The notes under the pieces: model-generated | What the model saw: the letters and a program-made list of their open reading frames with translations, nothing else | Databases searched by the model: none | Told to the model about the DNA's origin: nothing | Shown: positions 24,437 to 35,335 of the stretch, in pieces | How the letters are laid out: each line of letters opens with the position of its first letter | Numbering within the stretch: position 1 is the stretch's first letter | NCBI RefSeq assembly: GCF_003285005.1 | Contig: NZ_QMFA01000004.1 | Coordinates: 292,829-331,832, forward strand | Reading direction: 5' to 3' | Origin: Paenibacillus sp. YN15 | GTDB lineage: Bacteria; Bacillota; Bacilli; Paenibacillales; NBRC-103111 | DNA length: 39,004 bases | Position numbers and translations under genes: made by a program

Positions 24437-25408
24437 CTAAGCGTTAGCCTCCTTTAATCCGTACATGGCTTGGAGCTCCTCCAGCGGAGGAAGCTCCACA
24501 ACCGCACCGGTATATTTCAGCTTGTAGGCGCTCACCGCAAATCCGGCGGACAGGGCCTGCCGGATGGGGAGCCCTTTTACCACCGCCGCATAAAAGCCTG
24601 ACCAGAACGCGTCTCCGGCCCCGGTTGTATCCACCACCTCCGTGGCCAAGGTCGGCATCCGCAGCATCCCGCTGCTGTTGGCAATCAGCGCCCCGTCCTT
24701 GCCCAGAGTCAGGATCACCAGTTTGGCTCCAAGAGCCAGAAACTTGGCGATCTGGTTCTCGGGACTGTCCGGCCCGAACAGCCGCTCGGCATCGTCCTCC
24801 GACGGTTTGACGATATCGGCCAGGCCGATGATGGGCTTAAGCACAGCCAGCCCGTCCTCGCCCTTCTCCCAGATCATCGGATGATAATTGGGATCGAAGC
24901 ACACCAGAACGCCCAGCTCCCTGGCTTTTTTGATCACCTGCAGGATGGTGCGGCGGGCCGGCATACGCGAGACAGGCCAGCAGGAAAAGTGGACAATCTT
25001 GGATTCGGACAGGATTTTTTCCAGCGCCCCTGTATACTCCAGGTGGTAATCCGCTTCCCGGTAAAAAATCGGAACGGGGGTGGCGGCGCTTTTGTTGACC
25101 ACCACCATGCTGGTGGCATAATCCACCTGCTGGATGCAGCGGGTGTCGATGCCGGCCCGCTCCAATTGGGCGATGAGGAAATCTCCCAGCCGGTCGCGGC
25201 CCACTGCGGAGGAGACAAAAGGACGGATGCCCAGCTTTTTGACATTCATGGCGATATTGGAGGGAGAGCCTCCAAAGTAGGAATGGTAGCCCTGATTCCC
25301 CAAGCCGCCCGGATCATACTCATCGGAGATCATATCAATCAGAAGTTCGCCTACGGTTAGAATATCGTTGGTTCGGTCAGGAAAAACAATACATTCATCC
25401 AGTTTCAT
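24437..25408 (-). CDS. PfkB family carbohydrate kinase, probable fructokinase
   Basis: A 323-residue ribokinase-type kinase. Substrate-binding and N-terminal motifs include ILTVGELLIDMISDEYDPGG and YFGGSPSNIAMNVKKLG. The C-terminal anion-hole/catalytic motif is DTTGAGDAFWSGF, with catalytic D266. In this operon the likely substrate is the fructose released by sucrose phosphorylase, giving fructose-6-phosphate; that choice is contextual. ATG 25408 has GGGAGG nine bases upstream. The stop is separated from gtfA by one base, suggesting tight co-translation. Confidence 0.88.
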   Translation of the reverse strand: MKLDECIVFPDRTNDILTVGELLIDMISDEYDPGGLGNQGYHSYFGGSPSNIAMNVKKLGIRPFVSSAVGRDRLGDFLIAQLERAGIDTRCIQQVDYATSMVVVNKSAATPVPIFYREADYHLEYTGALEKILSESKIVHFSCWPVSRMPARRTILQVIKKARELGVLVCFDPNYHPMIWEKGEDGLAVLKPIIGLADIVKPSEDDAERLFGPDSPENQIAKFLALGAKLVILTLGKDGALIANSSGMLRMPTLATEVVDTTGAGDAFWSGFYAAVVKGLPIRQALSAGFAVSAYKLKYTGAVVELPPLEELQAMYGLKEANA

Positions 25409-25426
25409 TGTGACGGGCCTCCCGGG

Positions 25427-27561
<2,135 letters not shown>

Positions 27562-27562
<1 letters not shown>

Positions 27563-28446
27563 TATGCTTCAACCTCCTTCTTCTTGCTGAAATAAACCTG
27601 CAAGCCTGTTACGACGGTCACAACGGCGAACAGCAGAATGGCTTCCGCTTGGCCCACCCCGTAATTGGTCTCCATAAACGCCTTCTGCACCACATGCATG
27701 GATACCATCATGGTGCTGTTGAAGGGGCCGCCTTCCGTCAGGGAGAAGTTCAGGTCATACACCATAAACGCACCCTTCAGAGTGAGGAAAATGGTCACCA
27801 CAAAGGAGGGAACCATCAGCGGCAGGATCATCCTGGTCAGACGCTGCCAGGTATTGGCCCCGTCGATGGTGGCGGCCTCCAGTACGTCCTTCGGCACATT
27901 GATCAGACCGGCGATGAAGATAATCATCATATAACCGGCGTTTTGCCAGATGGTCACCACCACCAACGCCCAAAACGCCATCGCCTTGTCGCCCAGCCAG
28001 CCCAAGGCCAGCATCTCGATATTCAGCTTCTGCCCGATATTCGGCAGAGACTGGATGAAGATGAACTTCCAGATGTAGCCCAGCACCAGGCCGCCGATGA
28101 GATTGGGCGTAAAGATGGCGGTCCGGAAAAAGTTCTGCCCTTTAACCCCAGATGTGACCAAATAGGCCAAGGCAAAGCCGATCAGATTCACAAAAACGAT
28201 GGTGGCTGCAACGTACTTGATGGTCAGCCACATGGAGGACCAAAACTTGGTGTCGCGGAACGCGGCCGCGTAATTGTCCAGTCCGGCGAATTCCAGCGGG
28301 CTGACGGGAGAGGTCATATTCATCAGGGTTAAATAAAACCCGTAGACAAAAGGGATCAACAGAGCCAGAGCAAAACCCGCTATGGTAGGCCCGGTAAAAA
28401 ACAGCTGGTTGCCAAGGCGTTTAACCGCACTTTTCTCTCGTATCAT
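27562..28446 (-). CDS. Sugar ABC transporter permease, MalF-like (CUT1)
   Basis: A 294-residue membrane permease with six predicted transmembrane segments (the first is FTGPTIAGFALALLIPFVYG). The EAA loop is LEAATIDGANTWQRLTRMIL. ATG 28446 has AGGAAG about a dozen bases upstream. It follows the binding-protein gene by 81 nt, an interval that contains a 10-bp perfect hairpin. The family imports mono- or oligosaccharides; the sucrose/alpha-glucoside assignment comes from the enzymes in the operon. Confidence 0.93.
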
Positions 28447-28482
28447 ATTGGATTGTCACTTCCTTAGAAGAAGATAGGCCGA

Positions 28483-28507
28483 ACGGGCGGAGGATGGCTC
28501 CGCCCGT
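28483..28507 (-). other. Intercistronic hairpin between binding protein and permease
   Basis: ACGGGCGGAG (28483-28492) and CTCCGCCCGT (28498-28507) form a perfect 10-bp stem with a five-base loop. No T-run follows on the minus strand. As in other malE-malF-type operons it could protect the binding-protein mRNA or cause partial termination, giving excess binding protein. Confidence 0.6.
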
Positions 28508-28527
28508 CGGTCCGCCGCGGCTGCAGC

Positions 28528-29865
28528 TTATTTTTTATTGGCGTAGTAGGTTTTGATGGCTTTGGCCAAATCGGCCCGGGTTTCTTCCTTCACCAGAAGC
28601 TTTTGCACATCAGGCCCGATAATCTTGAACCAATCATCGGCTACCACGTAATTGGTGGTGAACGGCATGGTTTTACCGGCGGCAATGGCATCGGCGATGG
28701 CCACCCCAAGCGGGTTGTTCACACGGTTCGAGTTGTTCTTGAAGGCGGAGATGATTTGGGATTTGTTGACCAGGAAATCTTGGCCGGCTTTTTCATACAC
28801 AAGCCAGTTCAAAAACTTCTTGGCGGCTTCCTGTTGGGCCGGTGTGGCTTCCTTGTTGATGGCCAGAATTTGGGTCGGTCCGGCTACAATCTTGTTATTC
28901 AGCGGGTTGCTTGCATTGTTGTCTACCGGCACCGGAATGAAGCCGAAGGAATCGCCTGCTACCGCTTTCAAGGAGTCAAAAGCCCAGTTGCCGTTAAACA
29001 GCATAGCCGCTTCGCCTTTGCCTACGGACAGGTGGGCATCGTCATACACCTTATCCAGGGGGCGTTTGGCATATTTGTTATAATCCTTGGACACAAGCAG
29101 CTCCAGGGTATCGTAATAGCCGTTCCAGACAGCATTGCCGGTCAGATCAAATTTGCCTTCCTTCAGTTGGTTGACAATTTCATTGGGGTCTGCCGCTTGG
29201 TTCAGGAACTGGGTGCTGTAATGATTGCTCACGGACCATCCTTCCGTCTGGTAAGCCACCGGGGTGCTGACGCCGGATGCCTTGATTTTGTCCAGCAGCT
29301 CCTTCAGCTTGTCGCGGGTATTGATGGAGAACGGGTCAAAGGTGCCGCCTACCGCTTTTTCGACTACCTTCTTGTTGTACACAAGACCAAAACCCTCAAT
29401 GGCGAAGGGGAAGCCTATCACTTGGCCGGCCGCGTTTTTGATGCTGTCCTTGGTTTCTTCATTCCACTTTTCCTTGGACAGGTCAATGCCCCAATCCTTG
29501 TATTTGTAGTTGACGGCAGAGGGCTCCAGCATGGCGATGGTGACCTTTTTGCCGGAGGCGGTCAGCTTGTCAAGCACGCCCAGGGTATCTCCGACAGCCC
29601 CGGAATAAGCTTCTACGGTGATGTTGGGGTTGGCGGCGGTAAAATCCTTGGCGGCCTGCTCCCATTGGGAAGCGATTTCACCCTTGCCGTTTGTGATGAT
29701 GATGGTGACTTTTTCGTCTTTGGCGGCAGCTTGGGAAGCAGCGGAAGAGCTTGCTCCTTGGGAAGCTGAAGGACTGGAAGCGTTGTCTTTTCCGTTGGAC
29801 GAACCGCATCCGGCGACAGTTACAACAAGTGCTGCAGACAAAACAAAAACCGCTGTTTTCTTCAA
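28528..29865 (-). CDS. Sugar ABC transporter substrate-binding lipoprotein (CUT1)
   Basis: A 445-residue solute-binding protein family 1 member. The signal peptide is KKTAVFVLSAALVVTVAG with the lipobox VAGC, followed by a Ser/Ala-rich linker (SPSASQGASSSAASQAA) typical of Gram-positive lipoproteins. Mature motifs include DFTAANPNITVEAYSG and SVGKGEAAMLFNGNWAFDSL. The start is TTG 29865: GGAGGGG lies six bases upstream, whereas the longer frame from 29898 has no such site. First gene of the sucrose/alpha-glucoside operon, directly under a LacI-type operator-promoter. Confidence 0.92.
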   Translation of the reverse strand: MKKTAVFVLSAALVVTVAGCGSSNGKDNASSPSASQGASSSAASQAAAKDEKVTIIITNGKGEIASQWEQAAKDFTAANPNITVEAYSGAVGDTLGVLDKLTASGKKVTIAMLEPSAVNYKYKDWGIDLSKEKWNEETKDSIKNAAGQVIGFPFAIEGFGLVYNKKVVEKAVGGTFDPFSINTRDKLKELLDKIKASGVSTPVAYQTEGWSVSNHYSTQFLNQAADPNEIVNQLKEGKFDLTGNAVWNGYYDTLELLVSKDYNKYAKRPLDKVYDDAHLSVGKGEAAMLFNGNWAFDSLKAVAGDSFGFIPVPVDNNASNPLNNKIVAGPTQILAINKEATPAQQEAAKKFLNWLVYEKAGQDFLVNKSQIISAFKNNSNRVNNPLGVAIADAIAAGKTMPFTTNYVVADDWFKIIGPDVQKLLVKEETRADLAKAIKTYYANKK

Positions 29866-29908
29866 ATTGAACCCCTCCAAAATGATTATTTGCTGCAAAA
29901 GTCCATCT

Positions 29909-29976
29909 GTATGTCAAACCTTTAACACATCTTCATTGTACACAGGGAAATGCAGTATGTCAAAGGTTTGACATAC
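29909..29976 (-). promoter_or_regulatory. Operator pair and sigma-A promoter of the sugar operon
   Basis: A perfect 22-bp palindrome, GTATGTCAAAGGTTTGACATAC (29955-29976), overlaps the -35 hexamer. On the minus strand TTGACA is followed by a 17-base spacer and TACAAT near 29945-29940. A second, imperfect copy (GTATGTCAAACCTTTAACACAT) at 29909-29930 lies just downstream of the expected transcript start. Centres are 46 bp apart, so repression by looping or by roadblock is possible. The symmetrical site and the adjacent divergent lacI-type gene make that regulator the likely binder. Confidence 0.82.
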
Positions 29977-30035
29977 GTTTTTTTTGCACTCACGCCTTAA
30001 ATTTTTTACGAAAATACATGACTAACGCATTTTCA

Positions 30036-30053
30036 TTCGGGGGCTCCCCCGAA
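30036..30053. other. GC-rich perfect hairpin in the divergent intergenic region
   Basis: TTCGGGGG and CCCCCGAA separated by CT form an 8-bp perfect inverted repeat. No T-run follows on either strand, so it is not an obvious terminator. It lies between the sugar-operon promoter and the lacI promoter; the role is unknown. Confidence 0.5.
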
Positions 30054-30120
30054 AGTACCCGGAATTGGCTTCGAGGCATCTCGTCACTTTTGGGGGATTG
30101 GTTTTGTCCGGCTTTCCACG

Positions 30121-30149
30121 TAGACATCCCCTGTGATTTTTGGTATAAA
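30121..30149 (+). promoter_or_regulatory. Sigma-A promoter of the lacI-type gene
   Basis: TAGACA (30121-30126), 17 bases, then TATAAA (30144-30149), about 50 nt before the regulator's start codon. A good sigma-A match. Confidence 0.65.
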
Positions 30150-30199
30150 AGAGTATTGGCCCTGTGTTCATTCAAGAGGGAAAGAAGGGAAGCAAGCGA

Positions 30200-31180
30200 A
30201 TGCCCACAATACATGACGTTGCCTTACGGGCGGGAGTGTCCGTCACAACGGTCTCCCGGGTGATCAACAACCGGGGTTATCTCAGTGAGGAAACCCGCCG
30301 CAAAGTGTTCGCCGCCATGGATGAGCTGCATTACCAGCCCAACGAGATTGCCCGCTCCTTGCTGAAAAAGCAATCCAACCTGATCGGGCTGATCATTCCG
30401 ACGGTTTCCAACCCGTTCTTCGGCCAGATGGCGGCTTCCATTGAAGCCTGCGCTTATGAAAACGGCATGAAGCTGCTCTTGTGCAACTCCTTAATGGACC
30501 CTGCCAAGGAGAAGGAATATATCGGAATGATGAGGAAAAACCGGGTGGACGGCATCATTATGGGCAGCCACACCCTTGAGGTTGACGAATATCTGAACCT
30601 GAACCATCCCTTGGTCACCTTCGACCGCAAGATCGGGGGGGATGTACCCTATATTGCCTCCGATAACTATGCAGGCGGACAGACGGCGGCCCAGCTGCTG
30701 CTGGATAAAGGCTGCAGGAAGATCGCCCATATCTGCGGCAATCTGGCCCTGAACATGCTGTCCAACCGGCGGACAGACGGTTTTCTTGATACGGTGAAGC
30801 AGCATTCTGCCGAACATGTGATGGCGGAGCTGGACATCAATGTATTCGATTATCCGCAGTATGAAAAACGGATTCGCGCCCTGTTCCGGGAGCATCCCGA
30901 TATTGACGGGGTGTTCGCCACCAGCGATATAATCGCCTCCTTCGTGGTCAAAATCGCCCAATCCTTAGGATTATCCGTTCCCGACCGGCTTAAGGTCGTG
31001 GGTTATGACGATATCCTGATGGCCTCCTGGTTCTCCCCCTCCTTGAGCACAATCCGCCAGCCCATTGAGGAAATGGGCAATCTGGCCGTTGATTTGATCC
31101 GCCGGCTGATGGCCGGGGAGAGCATTCAGCGGGACAACTTGTTCCCCGTTGAGCTGATTGAGAGGGAATCCACCGGCTAA
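30200..31180 (+). CDS. LacI family transcriptional repressor
   Basis: A 326-residue regulator. The N-terminal helix-turn-helix MPTIHDVALRAGVSVTTVSR with the hinge region YQPNEIARSLLKKQ is classic LacI/GalR. The periplasmic-binding-protein-like effector domain follows (LIGLIIPTVSNPFFGQMAAS; VDGIIMGSHTLEVDEY; FATSDIIASFVVKIAQSLGL; VVGYDDILMASWFSPSLSTI). It most likely represses the divergent ABC/sucrose phosphorylase operon by binding the TATGTCAAA palindromes and releases DNA on sensing a sugar; both points are inferred from context. ATG 30200 has AAGGGA about nine bases upstream; a longer frame from 30164 is not preferred because LacI proteins begin at the HTH. Confidence 0.92.
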   Translation: MPTIHDVALRAGVSVTTVSRVINNRGYLSEETRRKVFAAMDELHYQPNEIARSLLKKQSNLIGLIIPTVSNPFFGQMAASIEACAYENGMKLLLCNSLMDPAKEKEYIGMMRKNRVDGIIMGSHTLEVDEYLNLNHPLVTFDRKIGGDVPYIASDNYAGGQTAAQLLLDKGCRKIAHICGNLALNMLSNRRTDGFLDTVKQHSAEHVMAELDINVFDYPQYEKRIRALFREHPDIDGVFATSDIIASFVVKIAQSLGLSVPDRLKVVGYDDILMASWFSPSLSTIRQPIEEMGNLAVDLIRRLMAGESIQRDNLFPVELIERESTG

Positions 31181-31201
31181 AGGCGCTGGTCCCAATACAT
31201 A

Positions 31202-31248
31202 AAGACCGCCCTGCAGCCAGCCTTCTTGGCCTGGCGCAGGGCGGTCTT
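31202..31248. terminator. Terminator between lacI-type and araC-type genes
   Basis: AAGACCGCCCTGC (31202-31214) and GCAGGGCGGTCTT (31236-31248) make a perfect 13-bp stem. On the plus strand it is followed by CTTTACATTTTG. It lies between two convergent genes and may serve both. Confidence 0.85.
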
Positions 31249-31285
31249 CTTTACATTTTGGGGGCGGTGCCTTTGCCCGTGGAGG

Positions 31286-32188
31286 CTAGAGCATTCGCGC
31301 CAGCTTGCGGAAGGCGCGGGGGGATATCCCCTCATGGGCGGAAAAAATTCTGCTGAAATAATGCAAATCCGGATAACCCACCGCTTCTCCGACCTGCTCC
31401 ACGGACCAGTCCGTCTCCCCCAGAAGCCGCCTCGCTTCCCGCAGCCGGACGGTCCGCACATACTCTCCCGGCGGCATGCCGGTCACTTGCCGGAACAGCT
31501 TGGACATATGGTCTTCATGGACGTTCAGCTTCGCCGCGATGGCCGTATTGCTCCAATGCCCCGCAGGATGAAGCTCGATCTCCCCCATGATGCTCCGAAT
31601 CCGCTCCCCGTGAACCGTTGCCTCCGCCCTCTGCCCGGCAAGCCGGGCGCGGACCAGCGAGGCCAGAATATTCATCATCAGCCCCTTGCACACCAGCTCA
31701 TACCCCGGCGAACGCATGGTGAACTCCTGCACCAGCTGCTCCATCCATTGCACGCAATCGGAGGATGGAGTATGCACAGGCTCCCGGGACAGCGGCATGC
31801 AGCCTTCGGCCACGGCCTCCGCGGCGAATTTGCCGGGCTGCGCCCCCCTCTCCTCATCCACGACCATATCTTCCTCCTGCAAAATCCGCAATTCATCGAA
31901 AAAATCAAAATGGATGCCCATCAGCCTGGCCGGCTCTCCGGCGACAATCCGGTTCTGATGGAAAACCCCCGACGGCAGCACAATCAGCTGCCCCGCTGTG
32001 ATTCGGTGCACTGCACCGCTCATATCCGTCTCCATCTCCCCGTTGCCCACGTAGAGCAGCTCAAAGTCATACAGCCTGCGCACCGGGAAGCTGCAGGGCC
32101 GCAGCTCCTGATGCTTGGCATAATGAATGCCCGGGGACCATTCCCGGAAGGCGGATTCCCGCAAAGCGGGCCGCAGCTCCTCCTCCAA
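31286..32188 (-). CDS. AraC family regulator with cupin-type sensor domain
   Basis: A 300-residue one-component regulator. The N-terminal half is an AraC cupin-like ligand domain (LYDFELLYVGNGEMETDMSG; ITAGQLIVLPSGVFHQN). The C-terminal half has two HTH motifs (NTAIAAKLNVHEDHMSKLFR; VEQVGEAVGYPDLHYFSRIF). The start is chosen as TTG 32188 because AGGAGGGAGG lies eight bases upstream. The ATG at 32212 would add eight residues but has no Shine-Dalgarno site. It is divergent from the isomerase/dehydrogenase operon and probably activates it; the effector is presumably a sugar or polyol. Confidence 0.88.
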   Translation of the reverse strand: MEEELRPALRESAFREWSPGIHYAKHQELRPCSFPVRRLYDFELLYVGNGEMETDMSGAVHRITAGQLIVLPSGVFHQNRIVAGEPARLMGIHFDFFDELRILQEEDMVVDEERGAQPGKFAAEAVAEGCMPLSREPVHTPSSDCVQWMEQLVQEFTMRSPGYELVCKGLMMNILASLVRARLAGQRAEATVHGERIRSIMGEIELHPAGHWSNTAIAAKLNVHEDHMSKLFRQVTGMPPGEYVRTVRLREARRLLGETDWSVEQVGEAVGYPDLHYFSRIFSAHEGISPRAFRKLARML

Positions 32189-32272
32189 AACAGCCGCCTC
32201 CCTCCTCAGCATTTTGCAGGAATAATCTAACTTTTATCATCATCCGCTAAAGAAATGACCCTGCTTTTTTCT

Positions 32273-32278
32273 TATAAT
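32273..32278 (+). promoter_or_regulatory. -10 element of the isomerase/dehydrogenase operon
   Basis: TATAAT occurs 70 nt before the isomerase start, in the 159-nt divergent gap. No good -35 lies 16-18 bases upstream (about AAGAAA), which fits an activator-dependent promoter under the adjacent AraC-type regulator. Confidence 0.5.
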
Positions 32279-32347
32279 ATAAGCATAATACGCATGAATT
32301 TCAACATTTTAATTATCCCGGAAAAATACACAAAAGGATGTGGCGTG

Positions 32348-33187
32348 ATGAAAAAGGGCATCAATATCTGGTCGTTCCCGGAAGGTTCTCCCTTGCAGGA
32401 TTGCCTGGCCATCGCCAAGGACGCCGGGTTTGACGGCATTGAACTGTCGCTGAATGAAGCAGGCGATCTGGGCTTGTCCACCTCGGCAAAGGAAGCGCGG
32501 AAGGTGCGGGAGCAGGTGCTTGACACCGGGCTTGAGATTGCCGGACTGGCCACCGGGCTTTACTGGAGCTACTCCATGACCAGCGATTCCGCCGACGAAC
32601 GGAGCAAAGCCATGGATGTTTGCCGCAAGCAGTTGGAGCTGGCCGCCGCTTTGGGCACGGATACCATTCTGGTCATTCCCGGCGCAGTCGGGGTGGACTT
32701 TATCCCCGGGCATCCCGTTGTGGACTATGAGCGGGCCTATGAGCGGGCATTGGGGGCCATTTCCTCCCTGGCCCAGGACGCCCGGGCCGCCGGCGTCTCC
32801 ATCGGCATCGAGAATGTATGGAACAAATTCCTGCTGTCCCCGCTGGAGCTGCGCAGCTTCCTGGATGCTGTAGGCTCGCCCTTCGTAGGCGCTTATCTGG
32901 ATATCGGCAATGTGGTGCATGCGGGTTATCCGGAGCAGTGGGTGAGAATTCTGGACCACCGGATCAAGCGGGTGCATCTGAAGGATTACCGCCGCCAGGC
33001 CGGAGGCCTGCATGGCTTTGTCGATTTGCTGGCGGGGGACACGGATTATCCGGCCGTTATGGCCGCCCTGCGGAAAACGGGCTACGACGGCTATGTCACC
33101 GCCGAGATGATTCCGGCCTACACCCACCATCCGGAGCAAATCATCTATAATACCTTGTCATCCATGAACGCCATATTGGCGCAATAA
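32348..33187 (+). CDS. Sugar phosphate isomerase/epimerase (xylose isomerase-like TIM barrel)
   Basis: A 279-residue protein of the AP-endonuclease-2/IolE-like TIM-barrel superfamily. Visible motifs are the N-terminal KKGINIWSF, FDGIELSLNEAGDLGL, VSIGIENVWNKFLLSP (with a metal-ligand Glu), GAYLDIGNVVHAGYPEQW (Asp/His ligands) and IKRVHLKDYR. Homologues interconvert or epimerise sugars and inositols; the specific substrate cannot be read. ATG 32348 with AAAGGATG upstream is chosen over a longer frame from 32255. First gene of a three-gene operon with two NAD(P)-dependent dehydrogenases, a common pairing in sugar or inositol catabolism. Confidence 0.88.
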   Translation: MKKGINIWSFPEGSPLQDCLAIAKDAGFDGIELSLNEAGDLGLSTSAKEARKVREQVLDTGLEIAGLATGLYWSYSMTSDSADERSKAMDVCRKQLELAAALGTDTILVIPGAVGVDFIPGHPVVDYERAYERALGAISSLAQDARAAGVSIGIENVWNKFLLSPLELRSFLDAVGSPFVGAYLDIGNVVHAGYPEQWVRILDHRIKRVHLKDYRRQAGGLHGFVDLLAGDTDYPAVMAALRKTGYDGYVTAEMIPAYTHHPEQIIYNTLSSMNAILAQ

Positions 33188-33209
33188 TAATCCCGGGAGG
33201 AATATCATC

Positions 33210-34223
33210 ATGCTGAGGGTTGGTCTGGTTGGTTTCGGTTTTATGGGAAGAATGCACTTTGACAATTACACGCGGTTGATGGAAGAGGGTTATCCCGTCA
33301 AGCTTGCGGCCATATGCGATCTGCGGATTGAGGAATTGAAGGAGGGAAAGGCCGGGGGCAATATGAGCACCAGCCGGGAGGTGTACGATATCTCCTCCTA
33401 TCCCCTTTATGACCATATTGAGAAGATGGTGGAGAAGGAGCAGCTGGATATCATCGATCTGGCCGTTCCCACCTATCTTCATGCGGATATGGCCTGCGCC
33501 ATGCTGGAGAGGGGCTATCATGTCCTGTGTGAAAAGCCCATGGCCCGCACCCATGCGGATGCCAAGCGGATGGCGGCCACAGCCCAGTCCAGCGGCAAGC
33601 GGCTCATGATCGGCCATTGCCTCCGCTTCTGGCCTGCATACGAATACCTGAAGAACTGTGTGGAGCAGGAGACCTTCGGAAAAGCGGCAGAGGGCTATTT
33701 TTACAGAGGCTCGGGCCTGCCCCAGCCCTGGTTTCTGAAGGAGGAGCTGAGCGGCGGCTGTCTCCTGGACATGCACATTCATGACGCGGATATGATCCAG
33801 TACCTGTTCGGCCCCCCTGCCAAGGTATCCACACTGGGCAAAAATACCATGGAAGGCACCGGCTTCGACATCGTATCCACCCATTATGCCTATCCGGACG
33901 GCAAGGTCATCAATGCCCAGGCCGATTGGACCCTGGGAGGCGACTTCGGCTTCTATATGGGATACCGGGTAAACTTCGAGAGAGGATGCCTGGTCTTCAA
34001 TGGCCAATCCGTTACCGTCTACCCCCATGACCGACCGGGCTTTACAGCGGAGCTGGCCCAGGATGACGGGTACTACCGGGAAATCCGCCATTTCCTTGAT
34101 GCGGTCGCCGCGAACAAACCCATCGAGGCCTGCCGGCCGGAAAGCACCTTGCAGTCGTTGGCCGTTATTGAAGCCGAGCACGCATCCGCTGTTCAAGAGG
34201 GAGCTTGGGTAAGACTGGAATAA
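33210..34223 (+). CDS. Gfo/Idh/MocA family oxidoreductase
   Basis: A 337-residue NAD(P)-dependent dehydrogenase. The N-terminal Rossmann fold has GLVGFGFMGRMH. The catalytic Lys lies in HVLCEKPMARTHADAK. The second domain contains GGCLLDMHIHDADMIQYLFG with the conserved Asp/His. Such enzymes oxidise or reduce sugars, inositols or amino-sugars. ATG 33210 has GGGAGG nine bases upstream. It lies 22 nt after the isomerase and seven nt before the next dehydrogenase frame. Substrate unassigned. Confidence 0.9.
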   Translation: MLRVGLVGFGFMGRMHFDNYTRLMEEGYPVKLAAICDLRIEELKEGKAGGNMSTSREVYDISSYPLYDHIEKMVEKEQLDIIDLAVPTYLHADMACAMLERGYHVLCEKPMARTHADAKRMAATAQSSGKRLMIGHCLRFWPAYEYLKNCVEQETFGKAAEGYFYRGSGLPQPWFLKEELSGGCLLDMHIHDADMIQYLFGPPAKVSTLGKNTMEGTGFDIVSTHYAYPDGKVINAQADWTLGGDFGFYMGYRVNFERGCLVFNGQSVTVYPHDRPGFTAELAQDDGYYREIRHFLDAVAANKPIEACRPESTLQSLAVIEAEHASAVQEGAWVRLE

Positions 34224-34236
34224 AGGAAGGATGACC

Positions 34237-35301
34237 ATGAAAACCTACGGTGTGGCCGTAATTGGCTGCGGATATATGGGCAAAGCCCATCTGGAGGCTC
34301 TTTCCCGGCATGAAAGGACGCAGGTGACGGCTGTGGTGGATGCCAACGCCGCTGTAGCCCGGGAAACCGCCCGGCAATTTGGAATCCCGCGCTGGCATAC
34401 CGATTACCGCGTTTTTGCCGGCGACAGGGATGTGGATGCCGTTGTCATTGCCACCTATCCTTCTACCCATCTGGAGATCACGAAGGAATACCTGGCCCAT
34501 GGCAAGCATGTGCTGTGCGAAAAGCCGGTGGCGGCCAATCCTGCGGACACACAGGCCTTCTTCCGCCTTTGCCGGCGGGCCAAGGCCAAGGTGATGGTCG
34601 GCCATATCCTCCGGCACAATGAAACCTATCGGCAAGCCATGCAGATGATTCATAGCGGAAAAATCGGTTTCCCTCTGGTTATGCGCATGTCGCAGGTGAA
34701 GCAATCCCAGCACTGGGCAGGGCACCTGGCTTTGCTTCAGGACGCCTCTCCCATAGTGGATTGCGGCGTTCATTACTTCGACCTGATGCGCTGGGCCACC
34801 GGATCGGAGCTGGAGAGCGTCAGCGGAATCGGCCAGCGGCTGGATGGGGATGTTCCCGCCCACACGTACAATTACGGGCTGGCCGCCGTTGCCATGGCCG
34901 ACGGCTCCGCAGGATATTTTGAAGCCGGCTGGGGACAGACCCTTAAGACCGATTTCCGGAAGGAGTTTACCGGGCCCAAGGGCAGAATCGAAATCATTTA
35001 CCAGTGCTTCCGTCCCTTATCCCAGCAATCCCTGGGAAACGCCATCCGCTTTTATGATTTCGCCTCCGGCGAAATGACGGAGACGAATATCCCTTACGAG
35101 GGAAAATCGACCCTTTCCCAAATCAGCCATTTTGTGCGGGTGATGGATGGGAAGGCGGAGCCGGTTCCCTCCCTGGAGGATGTCTGCTCCGCCATGCACA
35201 TGGCCTTGATGGCCGACCAGGCAATCCGGGAGAAGCGTGTGTTGACGAACCCGGATGCACGCTGCGGTCAAGACATCCCTCTCCCTCACTGCATTTCCTA
35301 G
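34237..35301 (+). CDS. Gfo/Idh/MocA family oxidoreductase
   Basis: A 354-residue NAD(P)-dependent dehydrogenase, a distant paralogue of its neighbour. The Rossmann motif is VAVIGCGYMGKAHLEAL, the catalytic Lys is in HVLCEKPVAANPAD, and the second-domain motif is SPIVDCGVHYFDLMRWATG. ATG 34237 is taken as the start, six bases after GGAAGG; the ATG at 34231 abuts the Shine-Dalgarno sequence. It may catalyse the second redox step of the same pathway. A strong bidirectional terminator follows. Confidence 0.9.
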   Translation: MKTYGVAVIGCGYMGKAHLEALSRHERTQVTAVVDANAAVARETARQFGIPRWHTDYRVFAGDRDVDAVVIATYPSTHLEITKEYLAHGKHVLCEKPVAANPADTQAFFRLCRRAKAKVMVGHILRHNETYRQAMQMIHSGKIGFPLVMRMSQVKQSQHWAGHLALLQDASPIVDCGVHYFDLMRWATGSELESVSGIGQRLDGDVPAHTYNYGLAAVAMADGSAGYFEAGWGQTLKTDFRKEFTGPKGRIEIIYQCFRPLSQQSLGNAIRFYDFASGEMTETNIPYEGKSTLSQISHFVRVMDGKAEPVPSLEDVCSAMHMALMADQAIREKRVLTNPDARCGQDIPLPHCIS

Positions 35302-35335
35302 GCGCCTGTGCGGCGAAAGGAAAAAGAGTGAATAT

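Noticed and set aside
30036-30053. Terminator for the lacI-type gene or the sugar operon
   Set aside because: No T-run on either strand, and it lies upstream of both genes.
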